The position numbers were made by a program, and so were the translations under genes. DNA of 15,270 nt from Comamonadaceae bacterium CG_4_10_14_3_um_filter_60_75. Lineage in GTDB: Bacteria; Pseudomonadota; Gammaproteobacteria; Burkholderiales; Burkholderiaceae_C. The stretch is from NCBI GenBank assembly GCA_002784245.1, contig PFKL01000156.1, positions 1-15,270 on the forward strand, given 5' to 3'. Below are positions 1-6,398 of this stretch, piece by piece. Under the pieces are notes generated by a model. That model searched no databases. It was given only the letters and a program-made list of their open reading frames with translations, and was not told where the DNA came from. Each line of letters opens with the position of its first letter. The first letter of the stretch is position 1.

Positions 1-286
1 TGGGACGCAACAGACCCTCGTTGGCCGCCTGCCACAGGTTGCCAGCGTCCACCGTCAACAGCACGTCAGCGGGGGTGCTCTTGCCCTCGGCACGCAGGCG
101 CGCCAGCAGTGGGCCTTCGCTGCCGGTGATGAACTGCACCACCACACCAGTTTCCTGGGTGTACAAGTCAAACAAGGGTTTGATCAACTGCTCGTTGCGG
201 GCCGAGTAAACCACCACCGGTTGCGCCACGGCCGCGCCGACTGAACAGGCCAGCAAGAACAGGACGTTTTTAAAAAACTTGTTCAT
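1..286 (-). CDS. Periplasmic Fe(III)-binding protein of an iron ABC transporter (N-terminus only)
   Basis: Only the first 95 codons are in the window; the gene continues past position 1. The translation starts MNKFFKNVLFLLACSVGAA, a classic signal peptide with a probable cut after AVA near residue 21. The mature start, QPVVVYSARNEQLIKPLFD, is typical of the FbpA/FutA/AfuA family of ferric-iron binding proteins, including the VYSAR opening and the later TGSEGPLLARLRAEG and PADVLLTVDAGNLWQA stretches. Family members capture Fe(III) in the periplasm and deliver it to an ABC permease. The start codon is the ATG at 286-284. No strong Shine-Dalgarno sequence is visible. A good promoter overlapped by a Fur box lies just upstream, which independently supports an iron role. 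The permease and ATPase genes would be expected beyond the left edge. Other family 1 substrate-binding proteins are less likely because of the Fur box. Confidence 0.88.
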   Translation of the reverse strand, partial: MNKFFKNVLFLLACSVGAAVAQPVVVYSARNEQLIKPLFDLYTQETGVVVQFITGSEGPLLARLRAEGKSTPADVLLTVDAGNLWQAANEGLLRP

Positions 287-322
287 AAATAAATTGTTGC
301 GATGTAAATGAGAATGTGTCGC

Positions 323-350
323 ATTGTAATCAAATGAGAACGATTCTCAA
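323..350 (-). promoter_or_regulatory. Sigma70-type promoter of the iron-binding protein gene
   Basis: Read on the minus strand, TTGAGA (350-345) matches the -35 consensus at 5 of 6 positions and TACAAT (328-323) matches the -10 at 5 of 6. They are separated by 16 bp. Transcription would start near 316, about 30 nt before the ATG at 286. The Fur box at 335-349 covers most of the -35 element and part of the spacer, the expected geometry for iron repression. Confidence 0.7.
335..349. promoter_or_regulatory. Fur box (ferric uptake regulator operator)
   Basis: TGAGAACGATTCTCA is a 7-1-7 inverted repeat with one mismatched pair. On the minus strand it matches the TGATAATNATTATCA Fur consensus at 11 of 14 defined positions. 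It overlaps the -35 region of the iron-binding protein promoter. A second, weaker element (309-323, TGAGAATGTGTCGCA) lies 26 bp away over the predicted transcription start. The 9-bp stretch AAATGAGAA is repeated exactly at 306-314 and 332-340. Two sites at this spacing would fit cooperative or multiple Fur dimer binding. Confidence 0.75.
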
Positions 351-473
351 CACAGAATGCAATTTGATGCTGTATTAGCTGGCGCGATGGTGGCCGGAAA
401 CCACTGATAAGCCTATTCAAACAGGATCAAGAGCGCCACACTGCCCACCTCAAAAACCTACAGGAGACCTGTC

Positions 474-1589
474 ATGCTGATCGGATGCCCGAAAGAAATC
501 AAAAATCATGAATACCGCGTTGGCCTGACGCCAGCGAGCGCGCGCGAGCTGGTGCAACACGGCCACCAGGTGCTGGTGCAAAGCGGTGCCGGTGCGGCCA
601 TCGGGCTGACCGATGCGCAATACCAGGCCGCCGGCGCCCGGCTGATGACTGACGCTGCGGAAGTTTTCGCCAAGGCCGACATGGTCGTCAAGGTCAAGGA
701 GCCGCAGCCGCAGGAATGCGCCATGCTGCGCCCGGGGCAAATTCTTTACACCTATTTGCACCTGGCACCCGACCCGGCGCAAACCGCCGCGCTGGTGAAA
801 TCTGGCGCTGTCTGCATTGCCTACGAAACCATCACCGGCCCCGGTGGCGGCCTGCCGCTGTTGGCGCCGATGAGCGAAGTGGCCGGGCGCATGGCAGTGC
901 AGGCCGGTGCTGCGCACCTGGAAAAGAGCAAAGGCGGCATGGGCATCCTGCTCGGTGGCGTGCCTGGTGTACCCGCCGCGCATGTAGTCATTCTGGGTGC
1001 CGGCGTGGTCGGCACGCATGCGCTGCAGGTGGCCGTGGGCATGGGCGCGCGGGTGTCAGTGCTTGACAAGAATGTGGATCGCCTGCGTGCGCTGGACCTG
1101 GTGTTTGGCAACCGCATCCACACGGTATTCTCAAGTGCGCAAAGCGTTGAAGACGCAGTGCTCGACGCCGACCTGGTCGTCGGTGGGGTCTTGATTCCAG
1201 GCGCTGCAGCGCCCAAGCTGGTGACCCGCGCCATGATCAGTCGGATGAAGAAGGGCGCGGTGGTGGTCGACGTGGCCATTGACCAGGGCGGCTGTTTTGA
1301 AACCAGCCACGCCACCACCCACGCCGAGCCGACGTTTGAAGTCGACGGCGTGGTGCATTACTGCGTGGCCAATATGCCCGGTGCCGTGGCGCGAACCTCA
1401 ACCTTCGCGCTCAACAATGCCACCATCGGCCATGCGGTAGCACTGGCCAGCAAAGGCTGGAAAGCGGCGCTCAAGGACGACCCACACCTCAAGCAAGGCC
1501 TGAATGTTTGTGCCGGCCAGGTCACCTACGCGGCGGTGGCGACCGCCCTGGGCTACAGCCACGTGAGTACCGACAGCGTGCTGTCCTGA
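474..1589 (+). CDS. ald: Alanine dehydrogenase
   Basis: This 371-residue protein is full length for alanine dehydrogenase, which interconverts L-alanine and pyruvate plus ammonia using NAD(H) in the cytoplasm. Family-diagnostic residues sit at the same numbers as in the well-studied Mycobacterium tuberculosis enzyme: Arg15 (YRVGLTP), Lys75 (VKVKEP), His96 (YLHLAPD), the dinucleotide motif GAGVVG at 175-180, Asp198 for the NAD ribose, and Asp270 (DVAIDQGG). The start is the ATG at 474, with AGGAG at 462-466, a good ribosome-binding site. The gene is divergent from the iron-binding protein gene, and a GC-rich hairpin follows the stop. The transhydrogenase alpha subunit is related, but its size and the VDVAIDQGG motif point to Ald. 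No regulator gene (such as an Lrp/AsnC family member) lies beside it in the window. Confidence 0.96.
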   Translation: MLIGCPKEIKNHEYRVGLTPASARELVQHGHQVLVQSGAGAAIGLTDAQYQAAGARLMTDAAEVFAKADMVVKVKEPQPQECAMLRPGQILYTYLHLAPDPAQTAALVKSGAVCIAYETITGPGGGLPLLAPMSEVAGRMAVQAGAAHLEKSKGGMGILLGGVPGVPAAHVVILGAGVVGTHALQVAVGMGARVSVLDKNVDRLRALDLVFGNRIHTVFSSAQSVEDAVLDADLVVGGVLIPGAAAPKLVTRAMISRMKKGAVVVDVAIDQGGCFETSHATTHAEPTFEVDGVVHYCVANMPGAVARTSTFALNNATIGHAVALASKGWKAALKDDPHLKQGLNVCAGQVTYAAVATALGYSHVSTDSVLS

Positions 1590-1608
1590 ACGGCTGAATT
1601 GCAGACCA

Positions 1609-1630
1609 CGGCGGGCTGTGCCGCCCGCCG
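1609..1630 (+). terminator. GC-rich hairpin after ald, terminator-like without a U-tract
   Basis: CGGCGGGC (1609-1616) and GCCCGCCG (1623-1630) form a perfect 8-bp stem with a 6-nt loop, beginning 20 bp after the ald stop codon. No T-run follows, so this is not a textbook intrinsic terminator. It may stabilise the ald mRNA 3' end or act with Rho. It overlaps the GTG at 1618, arguing against that codon as the start of the next gene. Confidence 0.45.
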
Positions 1631-1651
1631 CGCCAACACCTGTGGCGGCAA

Positions 1652-1660
1652 TGCTAAAGT
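1652..1660 (+). promoter_or_regulatory. Possible extended -10 promoter just upstream of the diguanylate cyclase
   Basis: TGCTAAAGT matches an extended -10 element (TG, one base, then TAAAGT, 4 of 6 against TATAAT). No convincing -35 is visible. If used, transcription would begin near 1666-1668, leaving only about 5 nt before the ATG at 1672 and so a nearly leaderless mRNA. This fits the absence of a Shine-Dalgarno sequence before that ATG. Confidence 0.3.
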
Positions 1661-1671
1661 GCGGCCACCCC

Positions 1672-2844
1672 ATGGACACCTTTATCTTGGAACTCCGACG
1701 ACGCGCCGCGCGCTGGCGCGCCGAGCACACGCAGGTGGCGCCCGCAGCGCTTGCCCTGAACCTGCAACGCGCGCGCATCGTGGCGCCGGTGGTCGCCGCC
1801 ATCAACCTAGCCCTGGTCATCTGGCTGGGGCTGGCACTGACTGTGCGCACCCTCGATGACCAGGTGTTTGAATTGACGCTAGCGCTGTTACTGACCCATC
1901 TGGCGATGGGGTTGATCTTTGGTGCCTTGGGCTGGGCCGCGCGCGCACTGCGCCACAGCGGCCATGCACTTGGCAGCAAAGCGTTGCCGCTGGTTATGGC
2001 CGTGCTGGCGTTAACCTTTAGCGCAGGCTTTGTGGCACTGAACCAGTTGGTTTTTCCGGGCATCACTACGTTCTGGATGGGCTGCATGCTGGTCGCTGCG
2101 CTGCTTTATTGGCCGCCAGGGCGCAGCGCAGGGGTCTATCTCGCCGCCTACGCCTGGTTTTTTGAGGCGGTGGGCTGGTCGCAAACCAACGCGGCGGTGC
2201 TGCACGCCAACCGCGTCAACGGTCTGGCCGCTGTGGCCATGGGGTGGGTGCTGTCGCTGCTGCTGTGGCGAAATTTCACCAACCTCCAGATGTATCAAAA
2301 GCAGCTGGAGTCGGCCAACGCCGAGTTGCAAGCACGCCAGAAAGATCTGCAGCGACTGACCCGGCTCGATGGTCTGACTGGCCTGTACAACCGCAGCACC
2401 TTTGTCGAGCTGACGCGCGAGGAGCTGGCCCGCGCGCAACGCCAGGGTTCGGCGACCAGTATCTTGCTGCTGGATCTGGATTTATTCAAGCACGTCAACG
2501 ACACCTGGGGCCACCCGGCGGGCGACGCGGTGTTGAAAAACGTCGCCGCGGTAGCCAACAATTCGGTGCGCAGCACCGACCTGGTCGGACGCCTGGGCGG
2601 TGAGGAATTCATCATCCTGCTGCCCAACACCACGATGGACGCAGCGCGCAAGCTGGCCGAAAAGTTGCGTGCCAATCTGCAGCGCACCCCCACGGCCTGG
2701 GAGCAAGGGCTGATCAACAGCACGGTGAGCGTTGGCGTGGCCAGCACCACGGCTGCGGAAAACCGCGACTTCGACCACCTCTACACCAGCGCCGACAAGG
2801 CGCTCTACACCGCTAAAGAAAAGGGCCGCAACCGGGTCGAGTGA
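1672..2844 (+). CDS. Membrane-anchored diguanylate cyclase (six TM segments plus GGDEF)
   Basis: The enzyme makes cyclic di-GMP from two GTP. In the 390-residue product, residues ~33-200 hold about six hydrophobic segments, forming an N-terminal membrane sensor I cannot assign to a named MASE family. A short coiled coil (MYQKQLESANAELQARQKDL) leads into a GGDEF domain from ~residue 230, opening with LDGLTGLYNR. The metal/substrate motif DLDLFKHVND is at ~268-277 and the active-site motif GGEEF at 309-313, an active-type variant. The product-inhibition I-site RSTD lies exactly five residues upstream of GGEEF. I chose the ATG at 1672 (MDTFILELRRR). Alternatives are the ATG at 1651 and a GTG at 1618, but the former lies inside a possible -10 element and the latter inside a hairpin. 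No good ribosome-binding site supports any of them. Nothing in the sequence indicates what signal is sensed. Confidence 0.9.
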   Translation: MDTFILELRRRAARWRAEHTQVAPAALALNLQRARIVAPVVAAINLALVIWLGLALTVRTLDDQVFELTLALLLTHLAMGLIFGALGWAARALRHSGHALGSKALPLVMAVLALTFSAGFVALNQLVFPGITTFWMGCMLVAALLYWPPGRSAGVYLAAYAWFFEAVGWSQTNAAVLHANRVNGLAAVAMGWVLSLLLWRNFTNLQMYQKQLESANAELQARQKDLQRLTRLDGLTGLYNRSTFVELTREELARAQRQGSATSILLLDLDLFKHVNDTWGHPAGDAVLKNVAAVANNSVRSTDLVGRLGGEEFIILLPNTTMDAARKLAEKLRANLQRTPTAWEQGLINSTVSVGVASTTAAENRDFDHLYTSADKALYTAKEKGRNRVE

Positions 2845-3007
2845 TGTTGGCTCAAGGTGCTGATCAAGCTGTTGCAGCGTCGCCGAAATGGCGCATCGCT
2901 TCCCAGCCGGACGTGCCCGATCCCGAGAATGGAACTTTTCCCCTTGATCCCAGCCCTCAGCTACGCTCCCCGCCATGCCACTTGCGTCCCGACATCTCGT
3001 CCCGCCC
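2845..3007. other. Short intergenic region with no recognisable gene
   Basis: About 160 bp separate the diguanylate cyclase from the MFS gene. The open frames here have no recognisable protein features. I see no convincing promoter, terminator hairpin with U-tract, or repeat. An alternative MFS start (ATG at 2975) lies inside. Confidence 0.5.
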
Positions 3008-4183
3008 ATGCCCAACGGCCTGATCGTGCTGCTGCTTTCACTGCTGCTGGGTCTGCAGCCCGTCACCACCGATCTGTACCTGCCCGCGCTGCCGGTGCTG
3101 CGCGGTGAACTCTCAGCCAGCATGGCGCAAACGCAGCTTACCCTGAGCGCGCTGCTGTTGTCGTTTGGTGCGTCGCAACTGGTGTGGGGGCCTTTGTCAG
3201 ACCGCTTCGGGCGACGCCCTGTTTTGCTGGTCGGACTGTCGACCTATGTGCTGGCTTCACTGGCCAGTACCGTGGCCCCCGATATCGGCTGGCTGATTGT
3301 CTGGCGCACGGTACAGGGTGCGGCCATGGGCGCGGCGGTGATGTGTGCGCGCGCCATCGTGCGCGATCTGTACCAGCCGCTGCAAGGCGCGCGGGTAATG
3401 AGCCAGGGGCTTTCAGGCCTGGGCGTCATCGCCTGCCTGAGCGCACCTGCGGGTGGCTTGCTGACCGACGCCCTGGGCTGGCGCTACGCCTTGCTGGCGC
3501 TGGGCATTTTTGCCGCTGCCAGCCTGGCGCTGGTGATCTGGCGTTTTACCGAGACCGTGCCGCAAAAGAACGCCAACGCGCTGCGCTGGGCAAGCTTGTG
3601 GACCACCTGGCGGCACATTGCCGCACACCGCACGTTCCTGGCGTTTTCGGCGTTGTCAGCGTGCTCCTACGCGGGGTTGTTCACCTTTTTGGCCGCGTCG
3701 TCGTTCGTTTTCATCGGCGTGCTGGGCTTGAGCAAAACCCTGTATGGCGCGGTGATGGCGTACAACTCGGTGGCGTACATCGTGGGAACCTTTGTCTGCC
3801 GCGCGCTGCTGGCACGCTGGGGCGTGCGCCGGGCGGTGGCGCTCGCTGCGGGGTTGACCCTGTCCGGCGGCACGCTGATGGCGGGCTTGAGCCTGACGGG
3901 CTGGGTCAGCGTGGCGGCCATCATGGTGCCGCAAACCTTGTTCATGGTTGGCCACGGCATCCACCAGCCCTGCGGTCAGAGCGGTGCGGTGGGACCGTTC
4001 CCTCAGGCTGCAGGGGCAGCGTCGGCACTCAACGGCTTCATCATGATGGTGTTTGCCTTTGCCATGGGCCAGTGGTTGGGCAACCACATGGACGGCACAG
4101 TGCTGCCGCTGACGCTGGGTGTGTGGTTCTGGAGCACGCTGATCGCGCTGTCAGCGTGGACGCTGGTACAGCGCCACGGCTAG
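3008..4183 (+). CDS. Bcr/CflA-family MFS multidrug exporter
   Basis: This 391-residue protein is the size of 12-TM major facilitator exporters of the Bcr/CflA group, inner-membrane proton antiporters for drugs such as bicyclomycin or for metabolites. The first helix ends in the group signature TTDLYLPALP (residues 20-29). Cytoplasmic motif A, GPLSDRFGRRP, is at 61-71. The RTVQGAAMGAAVMCARAIVRD stretch corresponds to the conserved helix 4 region. Helices continue to the C-terminus with no interruption. The ATG at 3008 (MPNGLIVLLLSL) puts the first helix right at the N-terminus as in homologues. An in-frame ATG at 2975 would add 11 residues; neither has a clear ribosome-binding site. The gene is convergent with qorA, with only 11 bp between the stop codons. 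Substrate cannot be read from the sequence. Confidence 0.9.
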   Translation: MPNGLIVLLLSLLLGLQPVTTDLYLPALPVLRGELSASMAQTQLTLSALLLSFGASQLVWGPLSDRFGRRPVLLVGLSTYVLASLASTVAPDIGWLIVWRTVQGAAMGAAVMCARAIVRDLYQPLQGARVMSQGLSGLGVIACLSAPAGGLLTDALGWRYALLALGIFAAASLALVIWRFTETVPQKNANALRWASLWTTWRHIAAHRTFLAFSALSACSYAGLFTFLAASSFVFIGVLGLSKTLYGAVMAYNSVAYIVGTFVCRALLARWGVRRAVALAAGLTLSGGTLMAGLSLTGWVSVAAIMVPQTLFMVGHGIHQPCGQSGAVGPFPQAAGAASALNGFIMMVFAFAMGQWLGNHMDGTVLPLTLGVWFWSTLIALSAWTLVQRHG

Positions 4184-4194
4184 GCGGAAAAAAT

Positions 4195-5190
4195 CTACAG
4201 TGTCAAAACTGTACAGCCGGTGGTCTTGCGCGCTTCCAGATCACGGTGCGCCTGCTGCACGTCTTCCAGTTTGTAGCGCTGCGCAATATGGATATTGACT
4301 TGGCCGCTGCTGACAGCAGCAAACAGGTCGTCGGCCATCGCCTGCGTGCTCTCGCGTGTGGCGATGTGGGTGAACAAAGTCTGACGCGTGACGTAGATCG
4401 ACCCCTTGGGGCCAAGGATGCCCGGCGAGAACGGTGTCACCGCACCCGACGCATTGCCAAAGCTGACCATCAGACCAAAAGGCGCCAGACAGTCGAGCGA
4501 CTTGTCCCAGGTGTCTTTGCCGACCGAGTCATAAACAACCTTGACGCCCTTACCGCCAGTGATCTCTTTGACCCGCGCCAGAAAGTCGTCTTTTGCATAA
4601 TTGATAGCGTATGCTGCCCCATTGGCAAGGGCTAAAGCGCATTTTTCATCAGAACCGGCGGTACCGATCAACTGCAGCCCAAGGGCCTTGGCCCACTGGC
4701 AGGCGATCAAGCCAACCCCACCAGCGGCGGCGTGGAGAAGCACAAAGTCGCCCGGATTGAGGCCACCTTGGGGCAGACAGCGCTTGAGCAGGTATTGTGC
4801 GGTCAAGCCTTTGAGCATCATTGCGGCACCGGTCTCGAACGAGATCGACTCGGGCAACCGGCACACGCACTTGGCCGGCATCACACGCAGGTCACAGTAG
4901 CTGCCCGGGGGCTGGCTGGCGTACGCCGCGCGGTCGCCAACGCGCAGGTGCGTCACGCCCGCACCGACCGCTTCCACCACGCCGGCTGCCTCCATGCCCA
5001 ACTGAACAGGCAGTTGCATCGGGTACACGCCGCTACGCTGGTAGACGTCGATAAAGTTCAGCCCCACAGCGCGGTGACGAATGCGGACTTCGCCTGGGCC
5101 GGGGTCGCCGACCTGTACCGTCACGAGCCTGAGCTGCTCTGGCCCACCATGTTGGTCAATACGGATGGCGCGGGATGTCTGGTTGGTCAT
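4195..5190 (-). CDS. qorA: NADPH:quinone oxidoreductase, zinc-independent MDR superfamily
   Basis: The 331-residue protein closely follows the pattern of Escherichia coli QorA along its length. Visible are NFIDVYQRSGVYP (45-57), GMEAAGVVEAVG (65-76), the nucleotide-binding loop HAAAGGVGLIACQWAKALG (153-171), ITGGKGVKVVYDSVG (210-224) and GLMVSFGNASGAVTP (239-253). Cysteine ligands for structural zinc are absent, as usual in this subfamily. It would transfer electrons from NADPH to quinones in the cytoplasm. The start is the ATG at 5190-5188, supported by AGGAG (5203-5199) eight bases upstream. A longer in-frame start at 5232 lacks such support. The gene is divergent from the TRAP-binding-protein unit across 98 bp, so the two promoters are close enough to share regulation. 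I found no strong sigma70 match there. Confidence 0.94.
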   Translation of the reverse strand: MTNQTSRAIRIDQHGGPEQLRLVTVQVGDPGPGEVRIRHRAVGLNFIDVYQRSGVYPMQLPVQLGMEAAGVVEAVGAGVTHLRVGDRAAYASQPPGSYCDLRVMPAKCVCRLPESISFETGAAMMLKGLTAQYLLKRCLPQGGLNPGDFVLLHAAAGGVGLIACQWAKALGLQLIGTAGSDEKCALALANGAAYAINYAKDDFLARVKEITGGKGVKVVYDSVGKDTWDKSLDCLAPFGLMVSFGNASGAVTPFSPGILGPKGSIYVTRQTLFTHIATRESTQAMADDLFAAVSSGQVNIHIAQRYKLEDVQQAHRDLEARKTTGCTVLTL

Positions 5191-5288
5191 GAAAAGAGCT
5201 CCTCTTGAGTTGATTTGTTCTGATGTTGCCACGAAAACAGTCGACCTGTTTTACTGCGAGAATGGGAATCACCTAATCTTGGCTCACT

Positions 5289-6398
5289 ATGGTTGTCACA
5301 CTGTTTCGTCAATTTGATCGCATTGCGGGTTTTGGAGTAGGGGCACTGGCGCTTGTGTTGGCTTTTGTCAGTGGCAATGTCGCTGCTGTAGCCGAGCCGC
5401 CATTGCCCCTGACCATACCCCAGCTCAAGCTGCGCATCGTCGGCGGGCTGGCGGGTGTCCATCAGTACACCAAAAACGAGGAGCCGTTCTGGACGCGTGA
5501 GCTCGCGCGTTTAAGCAATGGCAAGTACAGCGCCGAGATTGCACCTTTTGACCGCGCTGGTGTGCCCGGCAACGAGATGCTGCGCCTGCTCGAATTGGGC
5601 GTCGTGCCGTTTGGCACGACCCTGCTCAGTTCGTTGCAGAACGCACATCCGCGTTACGCTGCAATCGATCTGGCGGGATTGAGCCCCGACATGGCCAGCC
5701 TCAAGCAGGTGGTCGCCGCTTATCGCAGCTACCTTGAAAACCGCCTGCGCACCCAGCACAATATCCAGATGCTGGCACTGTACGTGTACCCGGCCCAGGT
5801 GCTTTTTTGCAAAAGCGCGTTTGCCAACCTGACGGACTTGAAAGGTCGACGGATTCGCGTGTCGTCGACCACGCAGGCAGATTTTTTGGGCGCGCTCGGT
5901 GCCATCCCGGTTACCACCAGTTTTGGCCAGATCACGGCCAACCTGAGGTCGGGCAACGTCGCGTGTGCCGTCACCGGAACCATGTCGGGCAATACCCTCG
6001 GTTTGCACGAACTCACCAGCCACATTCACACGATGGCACTGAGCTGGGGGGTGGCAATATTTTCTGCCAATAAAACCGCGTGGGACAACCTGCCACCCGA
6101 TCTGAAAGCGCTACTGAGCAACGAGCTCCCCAAGCTGGAAGCAGCCATCTGGGCCGAGAGCGAGCGCGAAACTGCCGAGGGACTGGCCTGCAATACCGGT
6201 GCTGCCACATGCCGTAACGGCCGCCTTGGGCACATGGTGCCAGTTCGCCTGACCGCCGCCGATATGCAACTGCGCAAATCCATTTTTGCCAATACCGTCC
6301 TGCCACGCTGGCTCACGCGCTGTGGTCCGGACTGCGCCGACCTGTGGCGCTTGACGATTGCGCCAGCAAGCGGTTTTGAACCGAAGGCCACGCCATGA
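5289..6398 (+). CDS. Orphan DctP-type (TRAP) periplasmic solute-binding protein
   Basis: The 369-residue product begins with a long signal region (hydrophobic ~13-36, probable cut near AVA-EP at 35-36). It then follows the DctP fold: FWTRELARLSNGKYSAEIAPFDR (67-89), the GNEMLRLLELGVVPFG helix (94-109) and DLKGRRIRVSSTTQADFLGALGAIPVTTSFGQ (183-214). The latter includes the family's ligand-contacting arginine (probably R190 in RIRV). Such proteins normally hand organic acids to DctQ/DctM membrane subunits. None is present here; the next gene encodes a c-di-GMP enzyme whose ATG overlaps this stop codon (ATGA at 6395-6398). Four cysteines in the C-terminal region (301, 308, 345, 349) are unusual for the family and could form disulfides. 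The start codon has only a weak ribosome-binding site, so the exact N-terminus is uncertain. Ligand unknown. Confidence 0.87.
   Translation: MVVTLFRQFDRIAGFGVGALALVLAFVSGNVAAVAEPPLPLTIPQLKLRIVGGLAGVHQYTKNEEPFWTRELARLSNGKYSAEIAPFDRAGVPGNEMLRLLELGVVPFGTTLLSSLQNAHPRYAAIDLAGLSPDMASLKQVVAAYRSYLENRLRTQHNIQMLALYVYPAQVLFCKSAFANLTDLKGRRIRVSSTTQADFLGALGAIPVTTSFGQITANLRSGNVACAVTGTMSGNTLGLHELTSHIHTMALSWGVAIFSANKTAWDNLPPDLKALLSNELPKLEAAIWAESERETAEGLACNTGAATCRNGRLGHMVPVRLTAADMQLRKSIFANTVLPRWLTRCGPDCADLWRLTIAPASGFEPKATP

Noticed and set aside
1398..2087. Minus-strand open frame overlapping the end of ald and the start of the diguanylate cyclase
   Set aside because: Low-complexity shadow composition, no domain, no ribosome-binding site, and it lies antisense to two well-supported genes.
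3184..4635. A 483-codon plus-strand open frame across the MFS gene and the end of qorA
   Set aside because: It is a frame-shifted shadow of the MFS gene continuing antisense to qorA, with rich Arg/Gly/His/Ala composition and no recognisable domain; both overlapped genes are well supported.
5191..5288. Promoter search in the divergent region between qorA and the TRAP-binding-protein gene
   Set aside because: A TAATCT -10-like hexamer at 5274-5279 has no matching -35 at proper spacing, so no promoter is claimed.
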